Assembly (NCBI GenBank): GCA_965232455.1
Contig: OZ246981.1
Location: forward strand, 248,001-312,000
Length of the DNA stretch: 64,000 bases
Origin: JBFGFX01 sp965232455
Lineage (GTDB): Bacteria; Pseudomonadota; Gammaproteobacteria; Steroidobacterales; Woeseiaceae
Direction of reading: 5' to 3'
The position numbers and the translations under genes are program-made. Positions 27,574-36,388 of this stretch are shown one piece after another. Numbering within the stretch: the first letter of the stretch is position 1; every line of letters begins with the position of its first letter. Under the pieces are notes generated by a model. It ran no database searches, was not told the origin of the DNA, and worked only from the letters and a program-made list of their open reading frames with translations.

Positions 27574-28269
27574 ATGTCAGCGAAAAAAAAATCCATATTC
27601 ACCGCAGATACCGTTTCTTTCCTCGAGGAACTGAGCAGAAATAACAACCGGGACTGGTTCAACGAACACAAGTCTCGTTACGAGGAGCAGGTGCTGGATC
27701 CGGCGCTGCGATTCATACAGCAGATGCAAGATCCGCTGCACGATATTGCGCCGCATTTTACTGCAATACCGAAGCGCGTCGGCGGTTCGCTCATGCGCGT
27801 ATACCGGGATACGCGGTTCTCCAAAAACAAAACGCCTTACAAAACCAATATCGGCATCCAATTCCGCCATGAGCAGGCCAAGGACGTGCACTCGCCGGGC
27901 TACTACGTGCATATCGATCCCGAGCAGGTATTCGTCGGCGCCGGCATGTGGCGGCCGGACTCGGAACCGCTGGCGCAAATACGCAGGTGTATCGCCGACA
28001 AGGAATCGGAGTGGACGCGCGCGAGCAAAGATCGCTCCTTTCGACGTCATTTCCAGTTGGGCGGCGAATCGCTGGTCAGGCCGCCGCGCGGCTTCGACAA
28101 GGAGCATCCGATGATCGAGGACCTGAAGCGCAAGGACTTCATTGCGGTCAAGAATCTCGAGATCGCCGATGCGGTGAATCCGCGATTCCAGGGCAAGGTC
28201 GAAACCGCGTTTCGCGCGGCGACGCCTTACATGGAGTTTTTGTGTAAAGCCGTCCGCGTGCCGTACTAA
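27574..28269 (+). CDS. DUF2461/TIGR02453-family protein
   Basis: A 231-residue protein of the TIGR02453 family. Marks: FLEELSRNNNRDWFNEHKSR near the N-terminus, then RVYRDTRFSKNKTPYKTNIG and GYYVHIDPEQVFVGAGMW. The family is widespread and uncharacterised. The start at ATG 27574 excludes a long upstream extension that overlaps the preceding gene in another frame. Confidence 0.88.
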   Translation: MSAKKKSIFTADTVSFLEELSRNNNRDWFNEHKSRYEEQVLDPALRFIQQMQDPLHDIAPHFTAIPKRVGGSLMRVYRDTRFSKNKTPYKTNIGIQFRHEQAKDVHSPGYYVHIDPEQVFVGAGMWRPDSEPLAQIRRCIADKESEWTRASKDRSFRRHFQLGGESLVRPPRGFDKEHPMIEDLKRKDFIAVKNLEIADAVNPRFQGKVETAFRAATPYMEFLCKAVRVPY

Positions 28270-28418
28270 ACGACTGCGGAATTCGCGGGGTTCGCCTAGA
28301 TCGGTCGAATTTTGTAGCAGACCGATGCGCAATCCGCGTCCGACGGTGCTAGAATCCGCGCGCCACCGCCGGACCGGCATGGCTGATTCATCCACCCGGA
28401 GCTTTGTCGAGGAGCGCC

Positions 28419-29474
28419 ATGGCAGTTTTCGAGAATGCGGCATTCGACGACCACGAACGCGTCGTTTTCTGCCGCGACGCAGCAACCGGCTTGAACGCCA
28501 TCATTGCAATACACTCCACCGTGCTTGGGCCGGCCGCCGGTGGCTGCCGATTGTGGAAATACAGGTCCGACGATACCGCGCTAACGGACGTTCTTCGGTT
28601 GTCGCAAGGCATGAGTTACAAGAACGCGATGGCGGGTCTGAAACTCGGCGGTGGGAAAGCGGTGATCATGAAGACTGCGAATTTCGACGGCAGTGAACGC
28701 CTGTACGAGAAGTTCGGCGACTTCGTGGACAAACTGCACGGTGACTACATCACCGCGGAAGACGTTGGCATGAGCGTCAGCATCATGGAAACGATTGCGC
28801 GACGCACGAAATACGTGACCGGACTGCCGCGCGAGCGGGGCCGCGCCGGCGGCGACCCGTCACCGAAAACAAGCTGGGGGATATTCAAAGGTATCGAAGC
28901 GGCGGTGCAATTCAAGCTGGGTCGCGAATCGGTCGCGGGTTTGACGATTGCCGTACAGGGTGTCGGCAACGTCGGTTACCATCTCTGCAGATACCTGCAC
29001 GAGGCGGGCGCGTCGTTGATCGTCGCCGATATGGACGCGCATCGGTCGGAGCGTGCGCGCGCCGAGTTTGCTGCAACCGTCGTCGAACTGGACGACATTC
29101 TGTTCCAGGAGGCGGATGTCGTGGCACCCTGCGCGCTGGGCGCGGTCTTGACTGAAGAGAGTATTCCCCGCTTGCAGACGGGTATCGTTGCGGGTGGCGC
29201 GAACAATCAGCTGGCGACGGATGATGATGGGCAGCGTTTACAGAGCGCCGGTATCCTTTATGCTCCCGACTACGTGATCAACGGCGGTGGAATCATCAAC
29301 GTCGCGAGCGAATATTACGCCGACGCCGACGACGAGGAGGTCCTGCGGCGCGTATCGGCCATTGGACCCCGCTTGCTCGGCATATTTCAGGAGGCCGAGG
29401 AGACCGGCAGGCCAACCAACGAGGTCGCCGATGCCCAGGCCCGCAAGATTATTGCCGGCGCGGCAGCGTCCTAG
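28419..29474 (+). CDS. leucine/phenylalanine/valine dehydrogenase-type amino acid dehydrogenase
   Basis: A 351-residue member of the Glu/Leu/Phe/Val dehydrogenase superfamily, NAD-dependent oxidative deamination of an amino acid to a 2-oxoacid. The N-terminal catalytic part has LGPAAGGCRLW and MSYKNAMAGLKLGGGKAVI with the two active-site Lys residues. The C-terminal Rossmann domain has VQGVGNVGYHL. VINGGGIINVASEYY is typical of the short leucine dehydrogenase group. The ATG at 28419 has GAGGAG upstream. The TAG stop lies within CTAGGGCCCGTTA, which resembles the ends of the repeat at 36389-36659. Confidence 0.9.
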   Translation: MAVFENAAFDDHERVVFCRDAATGLNAIIAIHSTVLGPAAGGCRLWKYRSDDTALTDVLRLSQGMSYKNAMAGLKLGGGKAVIMKTANFDGSERLYEKFGDFVDKLHGDYITAEDVGMSVSIMETIARRTKYVTGLPRERGRAGGDPSPKTSWGIFKGIEAAVQFKLGRESVAGLTIAVQGVGNVGYHLCRYLHEAGASLIVADMDAHRSERARAEFAATVVELDDILFQEADVVAPCALGAVLTEESIPRLQTGIVAGGANNQLATDDDGQRLQSAGILYAPDYVINGGGIINVASEYYADADDEEVLRRVSAIGPRLLGIFQEAEETGRPTNEVADAQARKIIAGAAAS

Positions 29475-29506
29475 GGCCCGTTACCCCGAGTTCGAGCAGT
29501 CCGGCG

Positions 29507-30091
29507 TCAGAGACTGGCCAGAACCTGCACGAATTTCTTCGGGTCGGGCCGATCGGCGATGAACTTGGAAACCGACGCGTAACGAATCGTACCGTCTCCG
29601 TCGACGACGACCGCGGCCGGCCACACCGTGTCTTCCCCGTACTCCTGTCTCTGATCGGTCGGCACGCCGCCGCTCTGCAGGAGTCCAAGCGCCTTTGCGA
29701 CCGCCAGGTCGTCGTCCAGCCAGAACTCGAAATCGAACTCGAAAAACGTCGCGACACGACGGGTCGTCTCGAGCGGTTTCGGCGTAACCAGGATGAGGCG
29801 TGCTCCGAGTTCATTGATCTCCTTATAGTGTTTCGTCAAATTCGCGACCTGTCGACTGCAGAACGGGCACCAGTTGCCGCGCACGAAGAGGATGACCGCG
29901 GCGTTTCCTTTGAGCGTCCCGGAGTTCAGCGCATTGCCGCGTTCGTCAGCGGCCGTGAAGTCCGGTAGCGTCTGTCCCGGCCGCAACACCGCGGGCACCG
30001 GCCGCCCGCCGATCTTCCGTCGGTACCATAAGAGAAAACCGACCGCGGCCAGGAGAACCACGGCAATACCGGCGACCACGCTGTAGTGCAT
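29507..30091 (-). CDS. membrane-anchored peroxiredoxin-like thiol protein
   Basis: A 194-residue protein with an N-terminal membrane helix (about residues 5-23) and a redoxin domain. RGNWCPFCSRQV carries the reactive Cys pair in the peroxiredoxin-like arrangement, following LPDFTAADERGN and AAVILFV. The domain should face the periplasm. Function may be peroxide reduction or thiol exchange. It is convergent with the amino acid dehydrogenase and divergent from the acetoacetyl-CoA synthetase gene. Confidence 0.82.
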   Translation of the reverse strand: MHYSVVAGIAVVLLAAVGFLLWYRRKIGGRPVPAVLRPGQTLPDFTAADERGNALNSGTLKGNAAVILFVRGNWCPFCSRQVANLTKHYKEINELGARLILVTPKPLETTRRVATFFEFDFEFWLDDDLAVAKALGLLQSGGVPTDQRQEYGEDTVWPAAVVVDGDGTIRYASVSKFIADRPDPKKFVQVLASL

Positions 30092-30288
30092 TTTCAGTCC
30101 TTCGTCGCTAAGCGAAACTCGAATACGATGTTACTCTTCTTGAGCGTTGCCGGGTAATCTCTTCCGCCTCGGCTCGCGAAACCGGTGAGGTTTGTATATG
30201 GCCCCGGAGTGTACCCGCCACGCAGCTCGTGAAAGGGACGACAATTGCTGAGATAATCCGCCCACAGCAATCGATAGTGGAAGGGAAG

Positions 30289-32235
30289 GTGTCGGCAAAC
30301 CCAATTCTCTGGCGGCCGTCGCGCGCGCGCGCGGAAGAATCATCGATGTACCGATTCATGCGTGCGCAGGGGTTTGACGCCTATTCCGATCTGCACGAAT
30401 GGTCGATCACCGAGCGCGGAGAATTTTGGGGGGCGCTCGCCGCTTTCCTGGATCTCAGGTTCGACAAGCAGGCGGACACGGTGCTTTCCCAGCCCGGCGA
30501 CATGACGACGGCCACCTGGTTTGCCGGCGCGGAGCTGAATTTCGCGGAACACCTGTTGCGACGAGAGGGCAAGGGGGCGGCGCTGGTTTTCTGCGGCGAA
30601 AACGGCGCGCGGCGTGAAATCAGTCGCGACGAATTACGATCGATGGTTGCATCGGCGGCGGCCGGTCTGCGTGCCGCCGGCGTCATCCGCGGTGACCGCG
30701 TCGGCGGATTCTTGCCCAATTGTCCGGAGGCGATCGTCTCGATGTTGGCCGCTGCCAGCATCGGCGCCATCTGGTCGTCGTGTTCGCCGGATTTCGGGAT
30801 CAACGGCGTGGTTGACAGGTTCGGCCAGATAAAACCAAAGGTGCTCGTGTGCGCCGACGGTTATTTTTACAACGGCAAACGTTTCGATTCGCTGGCCGCC
30901 GTGGACGGGGTGATCGAACAGGTAACGAGCATCAGAAGAATCGTGGTGGTGCCGTTCACCGGAAGCCCACTGAAGCTGCGAGACGAACGCTTCATGCCCT
31001 GGAGCGACCTCGTGCGCGACGACGCTCCACTCGAGTTCGCGTCGTTGCCGTTCGACCATCCGCTGTACGTCATGTATTCGTCCGGCACGACCGGCGTACC
31101 CAAGTGCATCGTGCACGGCGCCGGCGGCACGTTGCTGCAGCACATGAAAGAGCACGTCCTGCACTGCGATCTGCGTAACGACGATCGTTTGTTCTATTTC
31201 ACGACCTGCGGTTGGATGATGTGGAACTGGTTGGCGAGCGGCCTGGCGTCGGGCGCAACCTTGGTGCTGTTCGACGGAGCGCCGTTTTTCCGGGATGGCG
31301 GTATCCTGTGGAAGCTTGCCGAACAGGAGCGAATTACGGTATTCGGCACGAGCGCCAAATACATAGCCGCTCAGGAAAAAGCCTCGCTCAGGCCCGGTAA
31401 GGAATTCGACTTGACCTCGATTCGCACCGTGTTGTCCACCGGGTCGCCGCTTTCTCCGGCGAGTTTCGACTACGTTTATCGTGATATAGCCAGCGACGTT
31501 TCGAGCGACCTCCAGCTGTCGTCGATCTCGGGCGGGACCGACATCATCAGCTGTTTTGCCTGCGGCAATCCGCTGCTGCCGGTTCGGCGCGGTGAGCTGC
31601 AGTGTGCGGCGCTCGGCATGGCGGTCGAAATATTCGACGAAAACGGTCGTTCCGTCGTCGGCGAGAACGGCGAGCTGGTATGCACCGAAGCGTTCCCTTC
31701 GATGCCGATCGGATTCTGGAACGATCCGGAGGGCGCGAAGTATCACGCGGCGTACTTCGATCGGTTTGACGGCGTCTGGGCACACGGCGATTTTGCCGAG
31801 GTGACCGACGCGGGCGGCGTTATCATCCACGGCAGGTCCGACGCGGTGCTGAATCCGGGGGGCGTTCGCATCGGTACGTCCGAGATATACCGACAGGTCG
31901 AGAAACTCGACGAGGTCGTCGAGAGTATCGCGATCGGCCAGAACTGGCACGATGACGTCCGGGTCGTATTGTTCGTCGTCTTGCGGCACGGCGTCGACTT
32001 GGACGCCGAGCTCGAGGCGCGCATTCGCAGGGTGATCAGAGACAACACGACCGCTCGACACGTACCGGCGAAAATTCTGGCGGTCGCTGAAATTCCGCGT
32101 ACGATCAGCGGTAAGATCGTCGAGATTGCGGTGCGTTCGGTCGTCCACGGCGAACCCGTCAAGAATACCGACGCGCTCGCAAATCCTGAAGCGCTGAAGT
32201 ATTTTAGCGATCGGCCGGAACTGGCGGCGGACTGA
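30289..32235 (+). CDS. acetoacetyl-CoA synthetase
   Basis: About 648 residues, the usual length for acetoacetate-CoA ligase. The AMP-binding motif is MYSSGTTGVPKCIVHG. The N-terminal ILWRPSRARAEESSMYRFM and FAEHLLRR match the acetyl-CoA-synthetase-like N-domain. FYFTTCGWMMWNW and GGTDIISCFACGNPLLPV are specific to this family, and the C-terminal ISGKIVEIAV has the catalytic Lys. It activates acetoacetate for use as a carbon source. The frame is open from a GTG at 30229, but GTG 30289 fits family length and has a GGAAGGG ribosome site at short distance. It is the first gene of a likely operon with the thioesterase and glycerol kinase. Confidence 0.9.
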   Translation: MSANPILWRPSRARAEESSMYRFMRAQGFDAYSDLHEWSITERGEFWGALAAFLDLRFDKQADTVLSQPGDMTTATWFAGAELNFAEHLLRREGKGAALVFCGENGARREISRDELRSMVASAAAGLRAAGVIRGDRVGGFLPNCPEAIVSMLAAASIGAIWSSCSPDFGINGVVDRFGQIKPKVLVCADGYFYNGKRFDSLAAVDGVIEQVTSIRRIVVVPFTGSPLKLRDERFMPWSDLVRDDAPLEFASLPFDHPLYVMYSSGTTGVPKCIVHGAGGTLLQHMKEHVLHCDLRNDDRLFYFTTCGWMMWNWLASGLASGATLVLFDGAPFFRDGGILWKLAEQERITVFGTSAKYIAAQEKASLRPGKEFDLTSIRTVLSTGSPLSPASFDYVYRDIASDVSSDLQLSSISGGTDIISCFACGNPLLPVRRGELQCAALGMAVEIFDENGRSVVGENGELVCTEAFPSMPIGFWNDPEGAKYHAAYFDRFDGVWAHGDFAEVTDAGGVIIHGRSDAVLNPGGVRIGTSEIYRQVEKLDEVVESIAIGQNWHDDVRVVLFVVLRHGVDLDAELEARIRRVIRDNTTARHVPAKILAVAEIPRTISGKIVEIAVRSVVHGEPVKNTDALANPEALKYFSDRPELAAD

Positions 32236-32246
32236 GCGCCGATCAG

Positions 32247-32759
32247 ATGACGGACTCGAAAACGATCGGCACACGGGTGGCGGACGGCATCGTCCGGCCG
32301 GAATGGATCGACTATAACGGCCACATGAACGTCGCCTACTACGTGCTTGCGTTCGATCTGGCGATTGACGCACTGTGGGCGAGGATAGGCATCACTGACG
32401 AATACATTCGTGAAACACGCGGATCGACGTTTGCGGTCGAAACGCACGTGACCTACCAGGAGGAGCTGAAAGAAGGTGCGCCGTACTTCGTGGCAATGCA
32501 GCTCATTGCTTACGACGAAAAGCGTATCCATCATTTCCAACGGATGTACCACGCTGAAGAACACTATCTGGCGGCGACGGCGGAATGGATGTCATTGCAC
32601 GTCGACCTGAATGTCCGCAGGGTGACGCAATGGCCCGAGACGGTGCTGGACGCCCTCGCTGAGATTGCCGCCGCCCAGGAGCCCGGTGACTTCCCCGAAG
32701 AAGCCGGCAGCCGCATGACGATCAAAGCGCCCATCTACACGCTCGGCAAGGAAAAGTAA
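32247..32759 (+). CDS. hotdog-fold thioesterase (4HBT-like)
   Basis: A 170-residue single hotdog domain. EWIDYNGHMNVAYYVLAFD holds the catalytic Asp/Asn-Gly-His-Met segment of 4-hydroxybenzoyl-CoA-type thioesterases, and VETHVTYQEELKEGAPY is the second strand pair. It hydrolyses an acyl-CoA of unknown identity; similar proteins accompany carnitine and acetoacetate metabolism. It follows the acetoacetyl-CoA synthetase by 11 bp and precedes the glycerol kinase by two. Confidence 0.85.
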   Translation: MTDSKTIGTRVADGIVRPEWIDYNGHMNVAYYVLAFDLAIDALWARIGITDEYIRETRGSTFAVETHVTYQEELKEGAPYFVAMQLIAYDEKRIHHFQRMYHAEEHYLAATAEWMSLHVDLNVRRVTQWPETVLDALAEIAAAQEPGDFPEEAGSRMTIKAPIYTLGKEK

Positions 32760-32761
32760 CC

Positions 32762-34246
32762 GTGACCAGTCATCTAATCGCGATCGATCAGGGAACCAGC
32801 AGCAGCCGAACGGTAGTTTTCGATGAGTCGGCGCGGACAGTGGCGTCCGCGCAGCAGGAGTTTCCGCAGATATATCCGCAGTCCGGGTGGGTCGAGCACG
32901 ACCCGGAGGCGATCTGGACATCGGTGCTCGACGTTACGCGCAAAGCCGTAGCCGATAGCGGCGTCAAGCAGGAGGACGTTGCCGGTCTGGGCATCACCAA
33001 TCAGCGCGAGACGACGCTGCTATGGGATCGCGAAAGCGGCAAGTGCGTTTACAACGCCATCGTCTGGCAGGATCGGCGCACGTCCGGCTACTGCGCCGAA
33101 CTGCGCGACCGGGGGCTCGAGCAGACCGTGATCGACAGGTCCGGTCTGCGTCTGGATCCGTATTTTTCGGCGACCAAGCTGAACTGGCTACTCGACAACG
33201 TTGCCGGGGCAAGAGCCCTCGCGGACAAGGGAAGGCTCGCGTTCGGCACGGTCGACTGCTTCCTGCTTTGGCGGCTGACGGGTGGTCGTGTGCATGCAAC
33301 CGATGCAACAAACGCGTCACGTACGATGCTCTACAACATCCACACCCAGCAGTGGGACGACGAGCTGCTGGGGATTTTCGATATCCCGGCATCCGTGTTG
33401 CCGGCCGTCGAAGACTGCGCGTTTGAGTTCGGCCGGACCGACTCTTCCGTCATTGGTTTCGATGTACCCGTTTGCGGCATCGCCGGCGACCAGCAGGCGG
33501 CGCTGATAGGTCAGGCGGGCTTTACGCCCGGCGTCACGAAAAGCACCTACGGTACCGGCTGTTTTGTCATTACGAACACGGGCGGCGACGCGCTGCGGTC
33601 GCGGAACAAGCTGTTGACGACGGTCGCGTACAGGCTGAACGGCGCCGTGACCTACGGTCTCGAGGGCAGCATCTTCGTTGCGGGTTCGGCGTTGCAGTGG
33701 TTACGGGACGAACTGAAGATCATCGACAGTGCCCCGGCAAGCGAGCCAATCGCCGAAGCAACCGGTGTGGTGGACAACGTTCACGTCGTGCCGGCGTTCA
33801 CCGGGCTTGGGGCGCCGTACTGGGATGCGGATGCACGCGGCGCTATCCTGGGCCTGACGCGAGACAGCGGCATTGGTGCGATCGTCACGGCAACGCTTCA
33901 ATCCGTTGCCTATCAAACCGGCGATCTCGCGCGCGCGATGTCGGACGACGGCGTCGAGCCCAGTGTCATCCGGGTTGACGGTGGCATGGTTGCAAACGAT
34001 TGGTTCCTGCGATTTCTCGCGGACGTTTTGCAGATCACCGTCGAGCGGCCGGCGAACATAGAATCGACGGTCGTGGGTGCGGCCTACCTGGCCGGACTGG
34101 CGAGCGGTCTGTACGACTCGTTGGAGGACATCGCCGCGCTCTGGACGCGGGACGTTCGCTTCGAGCCCACAATGGACGCTAGCGAGCGAGACAGGCTTTA
34201 TGCGGGTTGGCTGGACGCGGTGTCACGAGTTCGCAGCACCGCTTGA
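32762..34246 (+). CDS. glpK: glycerol kinase
   Basis: A 494-residue FGGY-family kinase that phosphorylates glycerol to glycerol 3-phosphate with ATP. AIDQGTSSSRTVVFD at the N-terminus, GLGITNQRETTLLWD, AIVWQDRRTSGYC, FGTVDCFLLWRLTGG, KSTYGTGCFV and GLGAPYWDADARGAI are all characteristic. The start is GTG at 32762, two bases after the thioesterase stop. No glpF or glpD is adjacent. Its end overlaps the convergent glycosyltransferase by 24 bp. Confidence 0.96.
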   Translation: MTSHLIAIDQGTSSSRTVVFDESARTVASAQQEFPQIYPQSGWVEHDPEAIWTSVLDVTRKAVADSGVKQEDVAGLGITNQRETTLLWDRESGKCVYNAIVWQDRRTSGYCAELRDRGLEQTVIDRSGLRLDPYFSATKLNWLLDNVAGARALADKGRLAFGTVDCFLLWRLTGGRVHATDATNASRTMLYNIHTQQWDDELLGIFDIPASVLPAVEDCAFEFGRTDSSVIGFDVPVCGIAGDQQAALIGQAGFTPGVTKSTYGTGCFVITNTGGDALRSRNKLLTTVAYRLNGAVTYGLEGSIFVAGSALQWLRDELKIIDSAPASEPIAEATGVVDNVHVVPAFTGLGAPYWDADARGAILGLTRDSGIGAIVTATLQSVAYQTGDLARAMSDDGVEPSVIRVDGGMVANDWFLRFLADVLQITVERPANIESTVVGAAYLAGLASGLYDSLEDIAALWTRDVRFEPTMDASERDRLYAGWLDAVSRVRSTA

Positions 34247-35266
34247 AAACCGAGGCCTGCCCCGGCTGCCGATCTGCGGCGACAGGTGGCCCACGAACTG
34301 TGCGGTCGATCGACTCCAGCTCCGCTGTTCCGCGAATCGGCGGCAGCCGGCACGGTCCATCGTCAACGCCTTTCGGCAGGCGGCCGCAAGATCCGTGTCG
34401 AGGATACCCGTCTCCCCGTGCCTTACCACGTCGATCGGTCCGGTTACCGGCAGGGCGGCGACGGGGATACCGCAGGCCATGGCCTCCAGCATGACGAGTC
34501 CGAAGGTGTCGGTCTTGCTTGGGAAGACGAACACGTCTCCTCCCGCCACGTGTTCGGCGAGGTCCCTGCCGAACTTGTAGCCGAGAAAATGGCAGTCGGG
34601 ATGTCTGGCCGCCAGGCGCTGTCGATCCGGGCCGTCCCCGATGATGACCTTGCTGCCGGGCAGGCCGAGCCCCAGCAGCAGTTCGATGTTCTTTTCGACC
34701 GCGACTCGGCCGACGTAGATCCAGATCGGTCTGGGTAGGTCATAGCGGTGTTTCGGTTCGGGGACGAAAAGGTCCGTCTGCACGCCCCTTGACCAAATCA
34801 CGACGTTGTTGAAGCGTCGTTCTTCGAGAAGCCGCTGGATACTTGGTGTCGGCACCATGATCCTGTCCGACGGGCGATGGAACCAGCGCAGTGCCGCAAC
34901 GGTCCACGCTATGGGTATTGGCGCACGTGCGCGGACGTACTCCGGGAACTGCGTGTGGTACGCCGTCGTGAAGCGAAGCCCGCGCTTCCGACAATAACGA
35001 CGCACCGCGAAACCGATGGTTCCCTCCGTTGCAATGTGGATACAGTCCGGCGCGAAAGCGTCCAGCTCGCGGGCGATTTTCCTGCCCTGGAAGAGCGTCA
35101 AGCGAATCTCCGGGTAGGTGGGGCAGGGGATCGTGGGTCGGCCCTCCGGCGTGATCATCAATACCTCATGCCCTTTTTCGATCAGCTCGGCACGGGTCTG
35201 TTGAAGGGTATTGACGACGCCGTTTACCTGCGGCTTCCACGCGTCGCTTGCGATTACTATGCGCAT
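34223..35266 (-). CDS. GT4-family glycosyltransferase (MgtA-like)
   Basis: A 347-residue GT-B glycosyltransferase. The acceptor-side N-terminus is VIASDAWKPQVNGVVNTLQ with a following GHEVLMITPEGRPTIP, as in GDP-mannose-dependent glycolipid mannosyltransferases. The donor-side domain has WIYVGRVAVEKNIELLL and the family E-x7-E region FPSKTDTFGLVMLEAMACG. It probably adds a hexose to a lipid or polysaccharide at the inner membrane. The C-terminus is short for the group. The neighbouring PAP2, DgkA and LpxH-like genes suggest a lipid context. Confidence 0.87.
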   Translation of the reverse strand: MRIVIASDAWKPQVNGVVNTLQQTRAELIEKGHEVLMITPEGRPTIPCPTYPEIRLTLFQGRKIARELDAFAPDCIHIATEGTIGFAVRRYCRKRGLRFTTAYHTQFPEYVRARAPIPIAWTVAALRWFHRPSDRIMVPTPSIQRLLEERRFNNVVIWSRGVQTDLFVPEPKHRYDLPRPIWIYVGRVAVEKNIELLLGLGLPGSKVIIGDGPDRQRLAARHPDCHFLGYKFGRDLAEHVAGGDVFVFPSKTDTFGLVMLEAMACGIPVAALPVTGPIDVVRHGETGILDTDLAAACRKALTMDRAGCRRFAEQRSWSRSTAQFVGHLSPQIGSRGRPRFSSGAANS

Positions 35267-35424
35267 GGTCGGCGATGGTCCGTGAGATATGTGTAAGCCT
35301 GGTTACAGACCGGTGAAGGAATCGTGACGGCGTTCGGCGTTTTTTCATTGGAGCGTCATCGAAGCGTCAATATTCCTTCGCAATTCTCGGCGATACTTCC
35401 CGCGTGACAATTACGGAGAGCGTC

Positions 35425-35949
35425 ATGGCGGCGGTAATTGACTACCTCGATGAACTCGAAATCGGCGTGTGCCAGCGGATCAACCAGTTTGGCAAAATGG
35501 ATTTGATACGCCATTTTTTTGCTGCCGTCAGCCGACTTGGTGATTGGTACTTCTGGGCGGCAATGGGCGCCTTGCTGTTTGCGATCGAAGGGCCATCGTC
35601 GGCCCCGGCGATCGGTCAGATACTGATCACGAGCGCGATCGGCGTGCTGATCTACAAAATGCTCAAGCAGCGACTCGTTCGCGAGCGCCCGTTCGTTCAC
35701 AGCGGCAGCATCCATTGCGGTGCGGTGCCGCTCGATCGCTACAGTTTTCCGTCGGGCCACACGTTGCATGCCGTGAGCATCACAATCATGCTGACGCACG
35801 TTGACCCGCTATTGCTGACGATCTGCCTGCCGTTTGCACTGCTGGTGGGGCTTTCCCGGATCGTTCTGGGTCTGCACTACCCCAGTGACGTGCTGGTCGG
35901 CGCGGCAATCGGCGCGGCGCTGGGTTACACCAGTATCAGCTTGATCTAG
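35425..35949 (+). CDS. PAP2-family membrane phosphatase
   Basis: A 174-residue membrane protein with the three acid-phosphatase motifs: KQRLVRERP, SFPSGHT and SRIVLGLHYPSD. These act on phosphatidate, undecaprenyl diphosphate or similar lipid phosphates on the outer face of the membrane. The ATG at 35425 is preferred (GGAG at seven bases) over GTG at 35404. The TAG stop falls inside the first bases of the palindrome at 35946-35994. Confidence 0.88.
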   Translation: MAAVIDYLDELEIGVCQRINQFGKMDLIRHFFAAVSRLGDWYFWAAMGALLFAIEGPSSAPAIGQILITSAIGVLIYKMLKQRLVRERPFVHSGSIHCGAVPLDRYSFPSGHTLHAVSITIMLTHVDPLLLTICLPFALLVGLSRIVLGLHYPSDVLVGAAIGAALGYTSISLI

Positions 35950-35994
35950 TGTCCTGTCCGGTTAATTCATTGAATTAACCGGACAGGACACTAG
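35946..35994. repeat. perfect 49-bp palindrome between two convergent genes
   Basis: Two 24-bp arms, perfectly complementary, are separated by a single T. Each arm begins CTAGTGTCCTGTCCGG at its outer end. The outermost CTAG on each side contributes the TAG stop of the PAP2 gene (35947-35949) and of dgkA (35991-35993 on the minus strand). It could act as a bidirectional hairpin but has no T-run. The CTAG borders match the target preference known for IS630-type elements, so it may be a minimal transposon relic. Confidence 0.9.
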
Positions 35995-36377
35995 AAGCTG
36001 CCTTCCTGGAAGAATCTCTGATAAGCGACGGACGCCCAGAGTGCGGCAAGCAAAACGAGGCTGAGCATGACTGCTGCCGAGCCGAGGTCTTTCGCCCGGC
36101 CGGACAGCTCGTGCAGTTCATCGCCGTGACGGTCAACCGCGGCCTCTACGGCTGAATTGAGAAGTTCGACGATGAGCACGAAAACAGCGCTTCCAATGAG
36201 CAGCGTTCGCTCCAGCGGCGTGGTGCCCAGCCACCAGCCGAGCGGCGCCAGCACCAGCGTAAGCGCGACCTCCTGACGAAACGCGGCCTCGTGCCGCCAG
36301 GCGTGTGCAAATCCCTGCACGGAGTAAGCGGTTGCGCGCACGATCCTTCGGATTCCCGTGTTGCCGGGTTTTGCCAT
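35991..36377 (-). CDS. dgkA: diacylglycerol kinase
   Basis: A 128-residue membrane enzyme with three helices that recycles diacylglycerol to phosphatidate. The signature FVLIVELLNSAVEAAVDR is present and is followed by LSGRAKDLGSAAVMLSL. Length is that of the prokaryotic DgkA family. It converges on the PAP2 gene, and the two share a palindrome holding both stops. Its promoter side abuts the 271-bp repeat element, which begins 12 bp upstream of the ATG. Confidence 0.95.
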   Translation of the reverse strand: MAKPGNTGIRRIVRATAYSVQGFAHAWRHEAAFRQEVALTLVLAPLGWWLGTTPLERTLLIGSAVFVLIVELLNSAVEAAVDRHGDELHELSGRAKDLGSAAVMLSLVLLAALWASVAYQRFFQEGSF

Positions 36378-36388
36378 GGTGTGTATTC

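Noticed and set aside
30634..32373. A 579-residue antisense frame over acetoacetyl-CoA synthetase
   Set aside because: The sense strand carries a full set of family motifs; the antisense frame has none.
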